Shown here: positions 47,802 to 60,402 of the stretch, piece after piece
Numbering within the stretch: the stretch's first letter is position 1
Layout of the letters: every line of letters starts with the position of its first letter
Assembly: GCA_000727475.1 (NCBI GenBank)
Contig: KL647312.1
Location: 1,810,793-1,874,792 of the forward strand
Direction: 5' to 3'
DNA length: 64,000 nucleotides
Source of the DNA: Sarcocystis neurona
Lineage: Eukaryota > Apicomplexa > Conoidasida > Eucoccidiorida > Sarcocystidae
Notes under the pieces: model-generated
Seen by the model: the letters and a program-made list of their open reading frames with translations, nothing else
The model's database searches: none
What the model was told of the DNA's origin: nothing
Program-made: the position numbers and the translations under genes

Positions 47802-50800
47802 GACTGCTTCTCCTCTCTTTATTCAACAATAAGAGTTCTACGTAGTAGCTCTCCAACTAGCATCCGGCAGCAGCACTCTTGGCAATACGAGAGGCGGCAG
47901 GCAACAGCGACAGCAGCACAACTTCCTCCACGCAGATGCAAGCAGCTGCAGGGACAAGAAGACGCAGGTACTGCGCCGCGCCCCAGTTTAGCGGCTTTGA
48001 GCGCGACGTGCTGCTGCAGAGGACGCATCCGAACACAGAAGGAGCGTCACAAGCAGCCGCAGCAGCAGCAGCAGCAAGAGCGGCCACACGTGTTGAGTAG
48101 TAACTGTGGCAGCTACGAGGGATACCGGGAAGGTATAGCTGGGAGGCGACTTCAGCAGGGGTCCAGCAGCAATCGAAGCCGCAGAAGGCGCTGCAGCAGC
48201 AGCGGCCGCACCAACGGCGAGCTCGAAGCAGGAGAAGCCGCGGCACCAGTCACTTCGAAAGCATCTGCAGCAACACTGGCTTGGTGCATACCTGCAGCTT
48301 CACAATTTTTCCCCTGTGCATTCGTAGCTACATACGCACACGTGCAGCAGTTTCCTCAGTAGGGATCTAAAGGCTCTCCAGCGTAGGAGCAGGTGGTAGA
48401 TGCCGTGCTGCCGGGACCCCACTGCTGCTGAAACACGCGCGAGAGAACGGCAGCATAAGAAAGTGCACGTCTGCCACAGAGACACAACAGCAACAGCAGC
48501 AGCGGGTGCAGCAGCAGCAGCAGTGCTTCAGCGGTGGGAGCAGGGCCGCAACGAAAGAAGGGGCAGCGGCGGAGGCGACGACGACGCAGCGGCATGAGAA
48601 GGAGCAACAGAGTCATCAGCATCTGGGAGCAGCAGCAGAAGCCTCACTGTAGCAGCGGCTTGAGCTGAGCATATCCATGACAGCAGCACCATAGCACGGG
48701 CAACAGTGACCTGACGAACTTACGATCAACGACGTCTGCAGCAGCAGCACCAGTAGTGCAGCCACGCGTTCCCAGCGGCAGCTGAGGCGGCGACAGTTCA
48801 ACACCAGCGGCCAGAATCACACAACAGCACCAGCAGACACCAGGATGTGTGGAACTGGGGGATGCATTGCCAATAAGAAGCGGGGCTGCTGTTGCACGCT
48901 TCGCACATGCTTCGTCGCGTGGCTAGTAATCAGTGCGTCAACAACTATCTCTTCATGCAACCACGATTAATAGCCTATTATGTGGTATACCCGCAGCAAT
49001 ATCGATAGAGTACGCACGCATATCTCAGACACGGGCTCGTCAGTAACCCACATAAGTAGACATAGTGTTTGCCTGGAGATACCATACATTCGCAGCTGGC
49101 GAGCTGATGCGTCTACCGCAGCAAAAGGGTAACAGCCTCTGGTGTTTGGTGCAGGCATGATGCAACCACGTGTATATAAACACTTCTGTGCAGAAGAGTT
49201 CAGATGTGTTCCCTCGTGCTTCTGCAGCTGTGCGACTTTATCAAGAGACGTGTATACATGTCAGTGTCGATGTTTACGTTGTCTGTAGACGCGAAGAGGA
49301 AAATATACGTGTACATACGCATATAGACATATGTCGTGCATTGCGTCTGCTTTGTATACACCCACGCACCGGTGTGACTATATATGCATATGTGTGTATC
49401 CAGCAAAAGATTCGTTCTAGGTCGCGCCCACTCCATACCAACATACACAAGCACATGTATATATGTGTATATATGTATGTGCATACACATATACATATGT
49501 ATATGTGGATATATACGAAGAAAGTTATACGCTGCGGCGCTCATCGCCCATATATATATATATATATATACATACACCTTTTTGACACGTAGGGGCGTAC
49601 AGAGTCGTAGTGAGATCAGACAACTTTATTCTCTCATAGCTGTGAAGTTGTGCACTGCGTAAAACTACGCATGCACTACGGCATGCGAAAGACGAGCCCC
49701 CACGCATCTGCGCATGCCCGCCTGGGTCATCTCTGTAAGACCAGCGCGTGTGGCTGCCGGTGTCAGTCTGCCTGCGCCGGTGCTCTGCTTTTTCGCTAAG
49801 CTTCGAACACACCAAGGCATGTGTACTACACTCCAGCGTATGTGTAGAACACGCAGACGTTCATATTCCGGCCCCGCTCCCCTTTGGTGTTTATATTCTT
49901 ACCGGCGTCTCTCATATGCTTAAGTGTACGTACATAAGTATGTAGGCAAACGCCTTCCTCATATGTGTAGAAACAGGTGCGGAAGCACGGTACGAGCGCG
50001 TAGATACTATTGACACATGCTTATGCCGCACATCTACGTGCGTCCACAAGTGGCGACGTAGCCGCCTCCTCTTGTAGATACGCAGACATGTATGTGTATA
50101 AATGTGTAGACCGCTAGAACTCTGGAATTCCATTCGTCTTTCGTGTCTCTCTCTCTCTGTGTTACACATGCGGAGATACCGGGTCGCAGTCACTTCCGCT
50201 GACGTATGTGTTTAAGTAAGCGTGTCTTGACGTCTGACACTGCCTACATGTACTTCGCGTTCGGCTCTCTCTAGTAGGCCGTAGTCACTGCTGGTTGCCG
50301 ACGCTTCTGTGGAAGCTGCGGCAGTAAAACGGCGCGCAGAAATGAAGTTTCTTACCGATCCATCAGTTCTCCGAAGACAGGTAGCACATGCCTGTGTGCG
50401 TGCCCCTGCGGAGCTGTGTCTCACTTCCATATCCTGCAGCGCCGGGGTTTCCGTCTGCCGCCGGTGGGCAACTTCTGCAGCTGTATCCGTCCGTGCTGCT
50501 ACCACATGTACGCTGTGTGTGAAGACACACAGAGACGTATGAATTGACTGGTAGCTGCTGCGCACATTCGAAAAACTTGGGTCCTTATCTGTCTTCGTCG
50601 ACGGAGACCGACAGCAGAGCCCGTCACAGGTTTTTGATCTATGTGGCGTGTCCACACACATTAGAGCGTATTCGTGTGTATGTGTGTGTGTGTGTGTGTC
50701 TGTGTCTGTGTGTGTGTCTGTGTGTTCGTACGTGCATCTGTCTTTCTGTGCAGCTCTCTCCCCTTATGTGTATATATATATACAAGTGTACACGTAGACG

Positions 50801-51867
50801 CTAAATACATTTTTGCAGAGGTGGAGAGCGATGCATATAACATGTAACACCAGTGTGCGGAATGTACACTAGGAGGCAGCTGGGTGCACCGAGGCAGACA
50901 CGGAGGTACACACAGGGACACAGAGACGAAGGTGGAAAGAGACGCAGCCAGATGTCTGCATCTCAGTTGGGCGTGTCTGCACGTGTACGTGTAAATCGGT
51001 GGTCACTACGATTCTCATTTCCAACCTACCGACTGACTCAGCTGCGCTCCTGATGGGCACCACGGCACGCACAAACACCCACATGCATACCGTCGTATGC
51101 GTGCATTTCGAGACGTATGTAGGCTGATGTAGCTACATATATATATATATATATATATGTATTGACAGGTCGACTTACGTATCTACATAGACTTGTGTGT
51201 GTGCCTCAAAATATACATATATGTATGCGTACAGTGCCAGTTTGTGTTTGCGTATTCCTATAAATATGCACATGTATATGTATGTATACACGTGTGGGTA
51301 TATTTCTGTATGCATATATACATATATATATACAGAGGCGTCGAGGGTTGATAACGAGCCTGAGGACACACAGTACAAAGATGGTGGCAGTGCTTAAAAA
51401 GTAGTTATGCATCTTGACGTCAACAAGATTATGTATACATATATATATGAAAAACTATCGATGCACTACACAGCGCCGGTGGTGACGGGCTCTAAAGGGC
51501 AGGTGTCACTTTTGCTTACCACAAAAGCTTTTACATATATACATACATATATATCTCTTTCCATACTTCTCTGTGACTACCCGTGCCTGTGAAGGTGTGT
51601 CCGCACGTGCAGCTTTACAGAGGTGTTTCCATATGTGAGTAGCTAGACACAGGTGCATCTCTGTCCCTACCTAGATACATTCGCACACATATAGCAGTAT
51701 ATATATATATATATATGCGTGTATGCGTGCACGCCTGCGAATGTATATGCGTCTGACGCCCAGCACAGCAAGAGTGCGTGCGGATGAAATGTCTATATGA
51801 TGCTGCAGCGGGTGCGGTGGGGTTCTTCGAACTTTTCCTCGGGTTTTCCTTCGGCGGGTTCATTCGC
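47802..51867. other. spacer: CAG-rich to 48,820, microsatellite-rich from 49,150
   Basis: 47,870-48,620 holds interrupted CAG runs open in several frames. 49,390-49,575 and 51,130-51,350 are TATATA/TATGTA microsatellite. A (GT)n tract lies at about 50,678-50,730. No supported gene. Confidence 0.4.
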
Positions 51868-54542
51868 ATGTTTACCGACTTCGTTGGATATCTCGGGAGA
51901 GACTCAGCGCGACACGGTGCCCTCCGAGCGGCCAGGGGCTTTCACGCCCTAAGCTATTACGCAGATAGATTTTCCGTCCTAGTTGCGCTTCTCACGAGCG
52001 TACGCGGTATGAGCAGCACCGCCACCACCACCGCCACCAGAGGCAAGAGCGCCAACAAAGGCTGCACCAGCAGCAGCACCGGCACCTGTAGCAGCAGAGG
52101 AAGCCACAGCACTAGTCGCCAGGCGGCAGCACTAGTGGCATGGCGGCAGGACCAGCCGCAGAGGCAGCGACAACAGCAGCAGCAGAAGCAGCAGCAAAAG
52201 CAGTTGCATCGGTAGCAGCAGAGGTGTCAGAAGCAGTTGCAGCAGAGGCATCAGCAGCAACAGCAACAGTACGGGCACTCGCAACAGTGGCAACAGAACC
52301 AGCAGCAGCAGCAGAGGCAGCCGCAGTTTTGATGTGTTAAGAAGCCTCTCCGTGTGTTTGCAGCAGAAGTAGTGCTTAGGTAGTATTGTCCTTATCATTC
52401 CTCGCAAGTAGCTACCTTCTGCGGAAGCAGCAAAAATCCGTCTCATCAGTCTAGCAGGTGCAGCAGAAATAGCAGAACCCGCGGTGAGGCTCTCACTGGT
52501 GCCTGCTGTTGTCGTACATCTCTGGCACCTCGTACGTATCATTCTTGTTCCTCTGTTCCCTTAGTATTTGTGAATGTTCTAGCTATGCTCTTGCTGTTGC
52601 GATATATTTCCTGCAAACAGAGCAGCAGCAGACCGAGATCCGACTGATCTGCCTTTGTATGTGTGGCTGCAGCGGCAGGGGCAGCACAGAGATCAGGCTT
52701 CCCAACTGCACCATATAAAGAAAAATGCGGCAGATTTGTAGTTTCTGGTCCTTCACCATTTCTAGTGCACTGTTGTCTGCAGCTGCAGCAACCACTGTTG
52801 CCCGACTGGTCTGCTGCTTTCACCACAAAACAGGACCAGGGTAGTGCAAAAGCTGCCTCTCGCTGAAGAGGCAACAGAAGTCTCAACAACTTTGTCTTGT
52901 ATATGCTTCTTTTACTTTTTCTTGCTTTTATATTTAGCTACAGCGACGACGCCTTCCGCTTTCCTGTCTCCGGCGGCAACACGTACTGGAAGAAAAAGAT
53001 ATGTTTTTGCGTGCTCCCCTTCTCTGTGCATCCACTGCGGTGGGAGAGAAGCCCCTGCTCACTCGTCGGTCTCTCAGCGAGATAGCACAAAAAGCAGCAG
53101 AATGACCGACTTCTTCGGCTTCTTCACGTACTACTTTCGAAAGACACAGCAGCTCTAGCAGCAACGAATTCTAGACAAACACGTGCGGCCCTCCTTAAAC
53201 CCCGGTCTATGGGCAAGCACCCATCATCGCAAAGCAACGCACGTAAATACAGACACGTAAATCTTGTCAGACACACGTATGCGTAGGCGTAGACGTGCTT
53301 ATTTTCCAGCAGACATAACAGCTCATGTATCCTCAGAAACACCTCTGCCCTGTAGGTACCGCTGCTGGTGGATGCGCTCTGGCACGTTTCTCGATGCCAG
53401 AGTCTCTCCCCGCCCTGGTACTGTTGTTGCTGTTGTTGCTGTCTCTTGTGCTCCTGTGTTGGTAATGGCTGCCTCTGTGACTGCCGTTGAGACTGGTGGT
53501 CCTCCAGCGATCACACCTGTTCGTACCACTCTTGCGCCTGGCGTTATCTTTGGTGCTGGCGTTGCTGCTGCTGTGGCTGGTGGTAACGCTACCGCTGCCG
53601 CTGCTGGTGGCCCTGCTCCTGCCGTTGCAGCTGCTGGCAGTGGTGTCCTCCTGCTGCGACTGTTGCTGTTGCACCTGTGCTTTGAGACAGGATGCGTGGA
53701 TATGTTAAGCCTCCTCGCCGGGGGCTGGGGCGTCCTGGGAAAGAGCTCGCGTGCCCTCGCCGTCTTCCTTGCCGTCACCGTGTTGAATTTTTTAGTGGAC
53801 GCCACTATCATCGGCGTTTCCATCTGCTTGCTGATATCCCTGGATCTTCCGATGCATGCCCCCGTACGGTCTCTCCTTACCGAGCCAACTTGGGTGCACG
53901 CTCCACGCAGAGAGGGCAGCTGAGGCCGCTACACCCGCTGAAGGACAGAACTACTTGTATATACATGTAGATGTGTGTAATTATGCATACACGCACATGC
54001 GTGTATGTGTGTGCACGAGTATGCGGGCTTGCACGTGTGAAGATCGCTTGCGCCTACGTAGGGGTATATAGTGAATCCTTGTGCCTACCACGTCGGCGCT
54101 TGCACCTATATATAAGCATATGGTGGCAGCTTCCTCGGTGGCGCCTGTACACTCATGACAGCCCAGGTAGATAGAACTCATCCTACCTACGCGTCTACAC
54201 TCAAGCTTCATCGCCCCCGCGTGTAGAGTAGACTAGAGAAGTGTTAGTGTTATTGGCCTCTACGTAGGTACGCGCACCCGGACAGTTGCACGGGGAAGAA
54301 GTGTCATGTGTATACCCGTATGTAAGTACGCATACAAAAATATATATATATATATGTAAATATACATATATATATATGGCAACTTGCACTCTCTGAGTGC
54401 ACACACAGGCATCTATGGGGCAAATAGCTGGAACGGCTACACCGAGGAAAAGATTCGTCTAGTTGGCTACGGGTGGGGCGTCGTGCAGGTACTTCTGGTC
54501 CTGGTCGCGGTGTTCTTTGGATGGCGACTCGTGTTGGGGTAG
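51868..54542 (+). CDS. putative PEX11-like peroxisomal membrane protein (tentative)
   Basis: PEX11 proteins shape and divide peroxisomal membranes. Three exons join in phase: 51,868-52,006 (ATG start, donor TACGCG|GTATGA), 53,691-53,868 (acceptor TTTGAGACAG, weak donor TACG|GTCTCT) and 54,428-54,542 (stop TAG). Exon 1 encodes MFTDFVGYLGRDSARHGALR followed by a helical, aromatic-rich stretch. A GRD near the start followed by spaced Arg is like the PEX11 N-terminus. Exon 2 has a hydrophobic helix with an internal Asp (VTVLNFLVDATIIGVSIC). Exon 3 ends with a C-terminal membrane segment (VVQVLLVLVAVFFGWRLVLG). The 143-residue product is shorter than usual PEX11 (about 220-250), so an exon is probably missing. 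An alternative splice, also in phase, leads from exon 1 to 52,938 and a stop at 53,156-53,158. Other small membrane proteins fit nearly as well. Confidence 0.35.
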
Positions 54543-56698
54543 GTCCTTGACCAGTCGGAACTCTGCTTGGATGCAGGCTGGGGCAGGTGACGCAGCCGCC
54601 GCAAGTCGTCACTGCTTGCCATAGAAGGCCGCCCGCTCGCAGGGACGCCACACCTTGACTTGCGCAGTGTCCTCGCACGTATGTTTCAGTGGAACTATTG
54701 ACAAATAATTAGCGACCCGGTATATGTGGAAGCATGGGCGTGTATCAAAGTATTTATCCTGCGGAAACAACCAAGGAACAGAGACAGCACCACGTGGCTC
54801 ATCCGTCCTCCTACAACTGCCGCCAGTCCTACTGTGTGGAGCCACAACAGTGTCTTCCTATTCGATGTCGCCCTTCGTTGAGGTGCCCCACAGCACACTG
54901 CGCCGACTACCAAGCGCAAACACGCCCGTCACTAGCGTCATCCCTACTACTACTGCAACTGCTGCTCCGTCTCGTTTGCTCCTGATGCTCGCGCAACACC
55001 CACAACCCCCACGCTTTGTAATGTAACAAGTGCTTCTTGTGGCACAGCATGTCTGACGAGGCGTAGTTCTACTCGAGCCGTACCACATCTCGCACAACTT
55101 TCACAACGGCCGCAAACAGGATCTGTATTGTGTCGCGCTTACCTTTCCAAGTGCTGTTCCTACTACAAGTGGCACCGTTGCCGTTGCGGGAGCATTATTA
55201 TTCCTCCTACGTCCGCTACCAAAAAACGACGTGAAACCCTTGCGTCCTACTAGACCACGGTGTGAGTACGACGACCACATCTAGTACAACTCGTGTCCCC
55301 CTGCAGCTGACATCATACACTCCTATATACATCTGTACATGTGTGGGCGGTGGTTGCGTCCCTGCGCAGGCCCTACGTGATGATGGTCGTTTGCAGCCTA
55401 ATGTGGAGTAAGTGAACGGACGAACGCACGTACACGCACAGTGCTGTTGTAATGCTATCTACTTTTTAGACAAGCTCCTGCCTCCAGGTTTCTTTAGCAA
55501 CAAACGGGGCAGCGGAGACTCACTGCTGATGCAGCAGCAGCAAGGGACCAAAGAGGCAGCAGCGACAGCAGCACAAGCAGAACAGGCACAGGGGGCCGCA
55601 GCGAAGCGGCTGAGCAGTGCGTCAGAGATCCAGTAGTTACACTGGCACGGTCTAGGGCCACACCGTGCCAGAAAAAGTGTATACGTTCAAGTACCTTCTG
55701 GTCACCGTACCTGTAAAATGACCGGTACATCTCTAATTACCGTCATCCTTATATATATATAGATATCTACAGAAGGGGAATACACTTGTGTATCGTCTTA
55801 ACGCTGTTCGCCTAGGGAGCTGGCGTCCGTGTGTTGACGTCTATCAATTGCGACCGACATGAGGAGAGTCAAAGCTCTGTATTACCGAGCGGAAACAGTA
55901 TTCTTAGGCTCAGGTGGCTGCTGAAACCAGATACGCAGGTGCATCCAAGAAGATATAGCCGATTCACGCATGGATACGTACTCATGCAGGAAGGTAGAGG
56001 AGGAGCACAGCCGTAGAAAAGCTGCACGCGTTGTACGTTTGACTAAGAAGTAGTTTTCTGTCCAGCAGATACACGTGCACGGGTTCAAAATTTATACCTA
56101 TTAAGTGCCCCTGTAGTGTCGACTGCGCTGCTGAACTGATAGTGACCCCCTCACGATTCTATCTGTATGTACGTACATGGGCGTTGTGCTCATGCGTCCG
56201 TCTGTCAGAGAGAGCGGCGGAGCTCGACACGACAAATGTGTGGAGACAGGTGCACAAGTGCTTAAAAAGGTGAAAACATGTACACGCCCCCAGAACGTAG
56301 TGGGGACGAAAATATCACTCACGTGCCCAGGGCGGCCTAAGTTGCAGCTTCACGCGGTTCGGTTACATGTGCGGTTCTGAACATGTGATGATCCGCCAGT
56401 TTGTGTACGTGAATGTCCCTGTAGATACCTTTCTTTGTCGAGTCCTGCAAGCTTAAGGAAAGCTGATCATACATGTGCTGCATTGGTGAGCAGTGTTGAT
56501 ACCTGCGGAGTGTATATTGTGCGCATAAATACAGATATATACGTAGCGATATACGCACACACACATATACAAGTAAACACAAATGTGTACGCTTCTACGA
56601 ACATGTGGATATACGTGTGGACATGGTTGACCATGTAAAAGCATCTGTCTGTCCTTTTTCACGAAGACGCGTGCGTGGGTGTATAAGCGGGTAGAGTC
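54543..56698. other. spacer with degenerate repeat and a perfect hairpin
   Basis: 54,780-55,260 holds degenerate sequence that can be read as Val/Pro/Thr/Ala phrases (AVPTTSGTVAVAGA near 55,150). 55,530-55,600 is CAG-rich. 55,740-55,780 and 56,520-56,600 are TATATA/ACACAC. No supported gene. Confidence 0.35.
55642..55671. repeat. perfect inverted repeat, 10-bp arms, 10-base loop
   Basis: Left arm CTGGCACGGT (55,642-55,651), loop CTAGGGCCAC, right arm ACCGTGCCAG (55,662-55,671). Confidence 0.9.
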
Positions 56699-57106
56699 AT
56701 GGTGCTGCTTGTTGGCGCAGTCGTACAAGTTGGCGGAACCGGTGGGGAGGGTTTATCGTATAATGAGATCGTGCAGGCGCAAAAGGCAACGAAGGAGGCC
56801 CTCGAAGCAGGTACTTCAAAAATTTTCCTTCCACCTCCACCGCTTTTCAGTGTTGGCTATACTGCAGGTCTGGTGACTGTGCGTGCTACTACTGACTTAT
56901 TATGGTGCACGGTGTGCTGTTGTTGGATACGAGATGCTCTTTCACCACGCGATGCACGTGATAGGCTGCTACTACAGCAGTGTATGTGTGCTACACTCTT
57001 GCTGCTCTTCGAAGTCGAGGCTGTGTGCTCACAGACGCATGGGTGCATATTACCGGTAGCGGACGCACTAGAATTCCCTGCGGCGCACTCCTTTTGTACA
57101 TTTTAG
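56699..57106 (+). CDS. 135-codon open frame, unidentified
   Basis: It begins at an ATG with a Gly/Val-rich stretch (MVLLVGAVVQVGGTGGEG), followed by a helix-like polar segment (NEIVQAQKATKEALEAGTSK) and a Pro run. The second half is Cys/Leu-rich and may be beyond an unseen donor. No domain is recognised. The Gly/Val-rich part resembles the degenerate repeat seen elsewhere, so this may be a remnant rather than a gene. Confidence 0.22.
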   Translation: MVLLVGAVVQVGGTGGEGLSYNEIVQAQKATKEALEAGTSKIFLPPPPLFSVGYTAGLVTVRATTDLLWCTVCCCWIRDALSPRDARDRLLLQQCMCATLLLLFEVEAVCSQTHGCILPVADALEFPAAHSFCTF

Positions 57107-57828
57107 AGGATGGTACCATTCGTGTTCGTTGAACGACGATGCTGCCAGTCATCTGCATTGAGCCACGGGATCGTGTTGTGCGGTTTTTTATACTCGCTCC
57201 ATAACTATTACGCACAGGGCTGTGAAAGTTGTATCTCTTGTGTACGCTCACTCGATTTCAAGACATTCAACATGTGGCTGTTCTACACGTATGTTTCCAG
57301 GCTTCCGTGCTGTCAGTTCCTTGAACGCTGTGCCTGCCTTTCGTGTGGCTGTTCACCCTGCGGCTTAGGTCCATTATAGTAGTGTGTATTTTACGTTGCC
57401 GCCGCACTGACAAACGCACACATGTGTATCCATGTATGTATATGTATATATGGATAAACACAAACGCACATACAGTATGCTGCTGCTAAACAGGTGTACC
57501 TAAGCTACTTGTACATCACTGCGTACAACTGGCGAGTGGATGTGTTGTGCGTGTGTGTGTGTGTAGTTGTATGTGTGTGTGTGTGCGTACGGGTGTGTGC
57601 GTGGATACGCCGCTATCATTTTCTTGCTGACGCTGTACTCTTTGTGACGCTGCCGGTGGAAACACCTCTGCGACGCTTCTGTTGCCTTTTTGTAGGGGGT
57701 GCGCGGGGTGAGCTTCTCTCACTTTGAGCTGTTGTGAACTTCGTATATAAATGATGGACGCTTCTGCACTGCTGTTATTAGGTCACCGTCAGGCAAAGCT
57801 GCCCAGGCCATTCTTTCATCTGTGACGG

Positions 57829-58338
57829 ATGTCGCCCCGAGAGTTGTCTTCGTATCCCCTTTGCCGGCGGTATTTTGGTGCAGACTGTGTGAGAAGCTCA
57901 TTTTCTCGTACACTGAATCATCGTGATTCTGCAGCACATAAATATGCATTCCTCAGGAGCATTGTAATGCCCGGGAAGCTCCCAGCTGCACTGTCTATTA
58001 TACGCAGTCGTGCTGCGTCGGCAGTGCGTAGGCAGTGCACGTGTTTGCGCCCTTGTTGCTGTCCTGTTATACGACAGATTTTATACTGTTTGCACGTATG
58101 CTGTGGCTCTGGCACGGGTGTACTGACAACGAAAGACTCAAATCTGTTTAAGGGATGGTTGCGCACGTACACATCTCAGACTGTACTCTACATTCACCAC
58201 GGGAGCGCAAGCTGCTGTTGTGCTCAGTTAGACCGCACGCTACCTTTGAATACGTACGGTAGAAGTGCTCCCATCCGTACAGATTTGTGCTCTGTTGTCG
58301 AAATCGGTACACGTAACCTAGCACGCCACAACAAGTGA
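57829..58338 (+). CDS. 169-codon open frame, unidentified
   Basis: An open frame in sequence without tandem repeats, starting at ATG 57,829. The product is basic and Cys/Ser-rich, with no clear helix, signal or domain. It ends in a hydrophilic tail (SVVEIGTRNLARHNK). No splice signals or neighbours support it. Between 57,107 and 57,828 there is a (GT)n stretch (57,545-57,600) and short open frames only. Confidence 0.18.
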   Translation: MSPRELSSYPLCRRYFGADCVRSSFSRTLNHRDSAAHKYAFLRSIVMPGKLPAALSIIRSRAASAVRRQCTCLRPCCCPVIRQILYCLHVCCGSGTGVLTTKDSNLFKGWLRTYTSQTVLYIHHGSASCCCAQLDRTLPLNTYGRSAPIRTDLCSVVEIGTRNLARHNK

Positions 58339-58786
58339 GCACATGCAGCAGTGCTGTCGCATCTGTGTAGAGTGTAACGCAATGGAAACTGCTCTCTGCA
58401 TCCCTAGCATTTGTACGCAAGAAGTCCGATTTGTAAATCTGAATGATTATTAGGCTACCACAGGACGTGTTCCTGTGGCGCACATGTATTTGGGCGGGTA
58501 GAGACAAGATGTCTTCGGAATGGAACTGGAATACAGTACTTTTCAAAGCAGCACAGTGGACACCCGCATCATTCCGGCGCTACTCCTCCTCCCACTCTCG
58601 ATCTTCTTCTCCTCCTCTCTCTAGGCACTAACCAAAAGTTTTTTCTTTCGCTGTGTCGAGCGACACGCTGTAAAACCATCTCTCTACATACTCGCATCGG
58701 TTACACTGTAGTGCCTCGTGCATTAAGTTGCCGCAAGCGTGGGTAAACGCCTCTTGTCGTCCTCCTCCTGTGTGCTTCTGTAGTCT

Positions 58787-59486
58787 GTGTACTTCTGTAG
58801 CCGCCGCCACTACCGTGTAAGGTGGGAAGTAGAGGGATCTTACACAGACCTCTGCTGGTACCGTTCAGTGCACCTTCACCAAATGAAGGTAGACAGAAAT
58901 CCCCGTATCGGTTTATGTTTCCTGATGACTTTCATTCTGCGCGCAGAAGGTTGTTCTTCCTGGGAAAGGCACACACATCAAATAGGGAATAGATGGCTAC
59001 TGTGGTTTATTCTGAGCAGGCTCGTTAAACCGGCGCACAGCATTCCCTTCTGCGAAGAAAAAAAGAGAGTGTCATACACTAGAAGTGCTCACGCTGAATC
59101 CGTGAGAGGGGTCTACAGCAGGAGACACCATATGCATGAAAACGTGGTCTTTTGGCAAGTCGCGTACGGTCGGCCGATGACGAATCACTCTTCCGTGTCG
59201 CCCCGAACTCTCTTCCATGTCGGGATAGAGTGTCACTGTAGTCAGAGACGGCTGCGCAGCTGTGGTATCGACAGTCTGTGTGCACGTTCACGCACGAGAC
59301 AGTGGTTCTCACGTAAAACCAACCGTAGGAAATAAAACGCTCCACGGACTCTGTACCGCAGATGTCAAGGCAACACCAGCAAGTATGCAGGTACGATCTG
59401 AGCACCAACTCGCGCGCCACTGGGTCGTTGGCGGCTGTATCAAAGGAGGCACCACCACAGTCAAGCATCCACTGGGCAGGGTTCAT
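58787..59486. other. overlapping opposite-strand open frames, possible decayed coding sequence
   Basis: Plus 58,787-59,335 (182 codons) and minus 59,486-59,079 (135 codons) overlap. The minus product starts NPAQWMLDCGGASFDTAAND, which reads more like protein than the plus product. The W-x-L-D-x-G-A look recalls aspartic-protease regions of retroelements, but the match is too short and imperfect to claim. Further minus-strand open frames follow upstream (60,017-59,718; 60,253-59,927). Confidence 0.2.
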
Positions 59487-59514
59487 ATGTTGATGACTGT
59501 CAGCATGACGATCC

Positions 59515-59547
59515 TCAATCTATCTGCCCTGAAGGCAGATAGATTGA
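59515..59547. repeat. perfect inverted repeat, 14-bp arms, 5-base loop
   Basis: Left arm TCAATCTATCTGCC (59,515-59,528), loop CTGAA, right arm GGCAGATAGATTGA (59,534-59,547). Confidence 0.92.
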
Positions 59548-60402
59548 CAGTGGCTGTGTGCTGTAAGTAGAGGTGTGTTTCAGAGTGAGAAGAGGTGAGG
59601 TGTTTTCTTGGGGTCGACTACTGATGCTGCTGGAAATCGTGAATGCAAGACCGTTAAGACGTCCTTGTATGTCCGTTTGTAGAAATATACACATATGTAG
59701 GTCCAGCGCGGTAAACACTACAGCAGCCATTCAGCTGTCACTAGAGGTGCTACTGACAAAAGCTCTACATGGAGCTGACTGGTCCACAATACGCTAGTCG
59801 ATACACACATGCATCCGTGAAAACTGCAGAGTTGCGGAAGAAGTGATCCCACCTCAAGTGCAGCCCGCGTACGTCGCTTTGTTGCCTTCCCTTCTGAGTC
59901 GCCGTGTGGGAAGGCCTCGTTAAAGACTAGCTCAGGTTGTGTAGTCCCTGAGTGCTTCCATGCTCTCCAGCGTAGACGCTTTCTGACAGGCCCTTCAGCA
60001 GGTTGATGGTATACCATCCCGAAAATGATTCAGGGGTGGTACATTCAGATACTTGGGCATACATGTGCGTGAGTTTATACATCTGTGCACGTTTCAGACA
60101 CCTCTGTAGGAGCTCCCAGGGCAACGAAGATTGCCTGCTCGCGTATGCGTCATAATAAGGTTGAGGGTCAGTCGTTACAGTGCGTGCGCATATTTGACTC
60201 TCCACGTGCTTTTGTCGTCTCGCCCGCGCAACATATGTGGTGAGGTCGTACATTGATTTGCTGTACGAAATTATTTCAGAGTGTACTTTCTCAGTGCGTT
60301 GTTCTGTGTAACAAAGGTGATGTTACGGGGTAATAACTGTGGGTAGACACTGGCGAATAAAACTGTATCCATGCGTCACACAGTGCAGAGCGACAAGCTA
60401 CT

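Noticed and set aside
59079..59486. WMLDCGGAS as a retroelement protease active site
   Set aside because: Too short, with an inserted residue relative to the usual D-[ST]-G-A; no flanking gag, integrase or reverse transcriptase signal.
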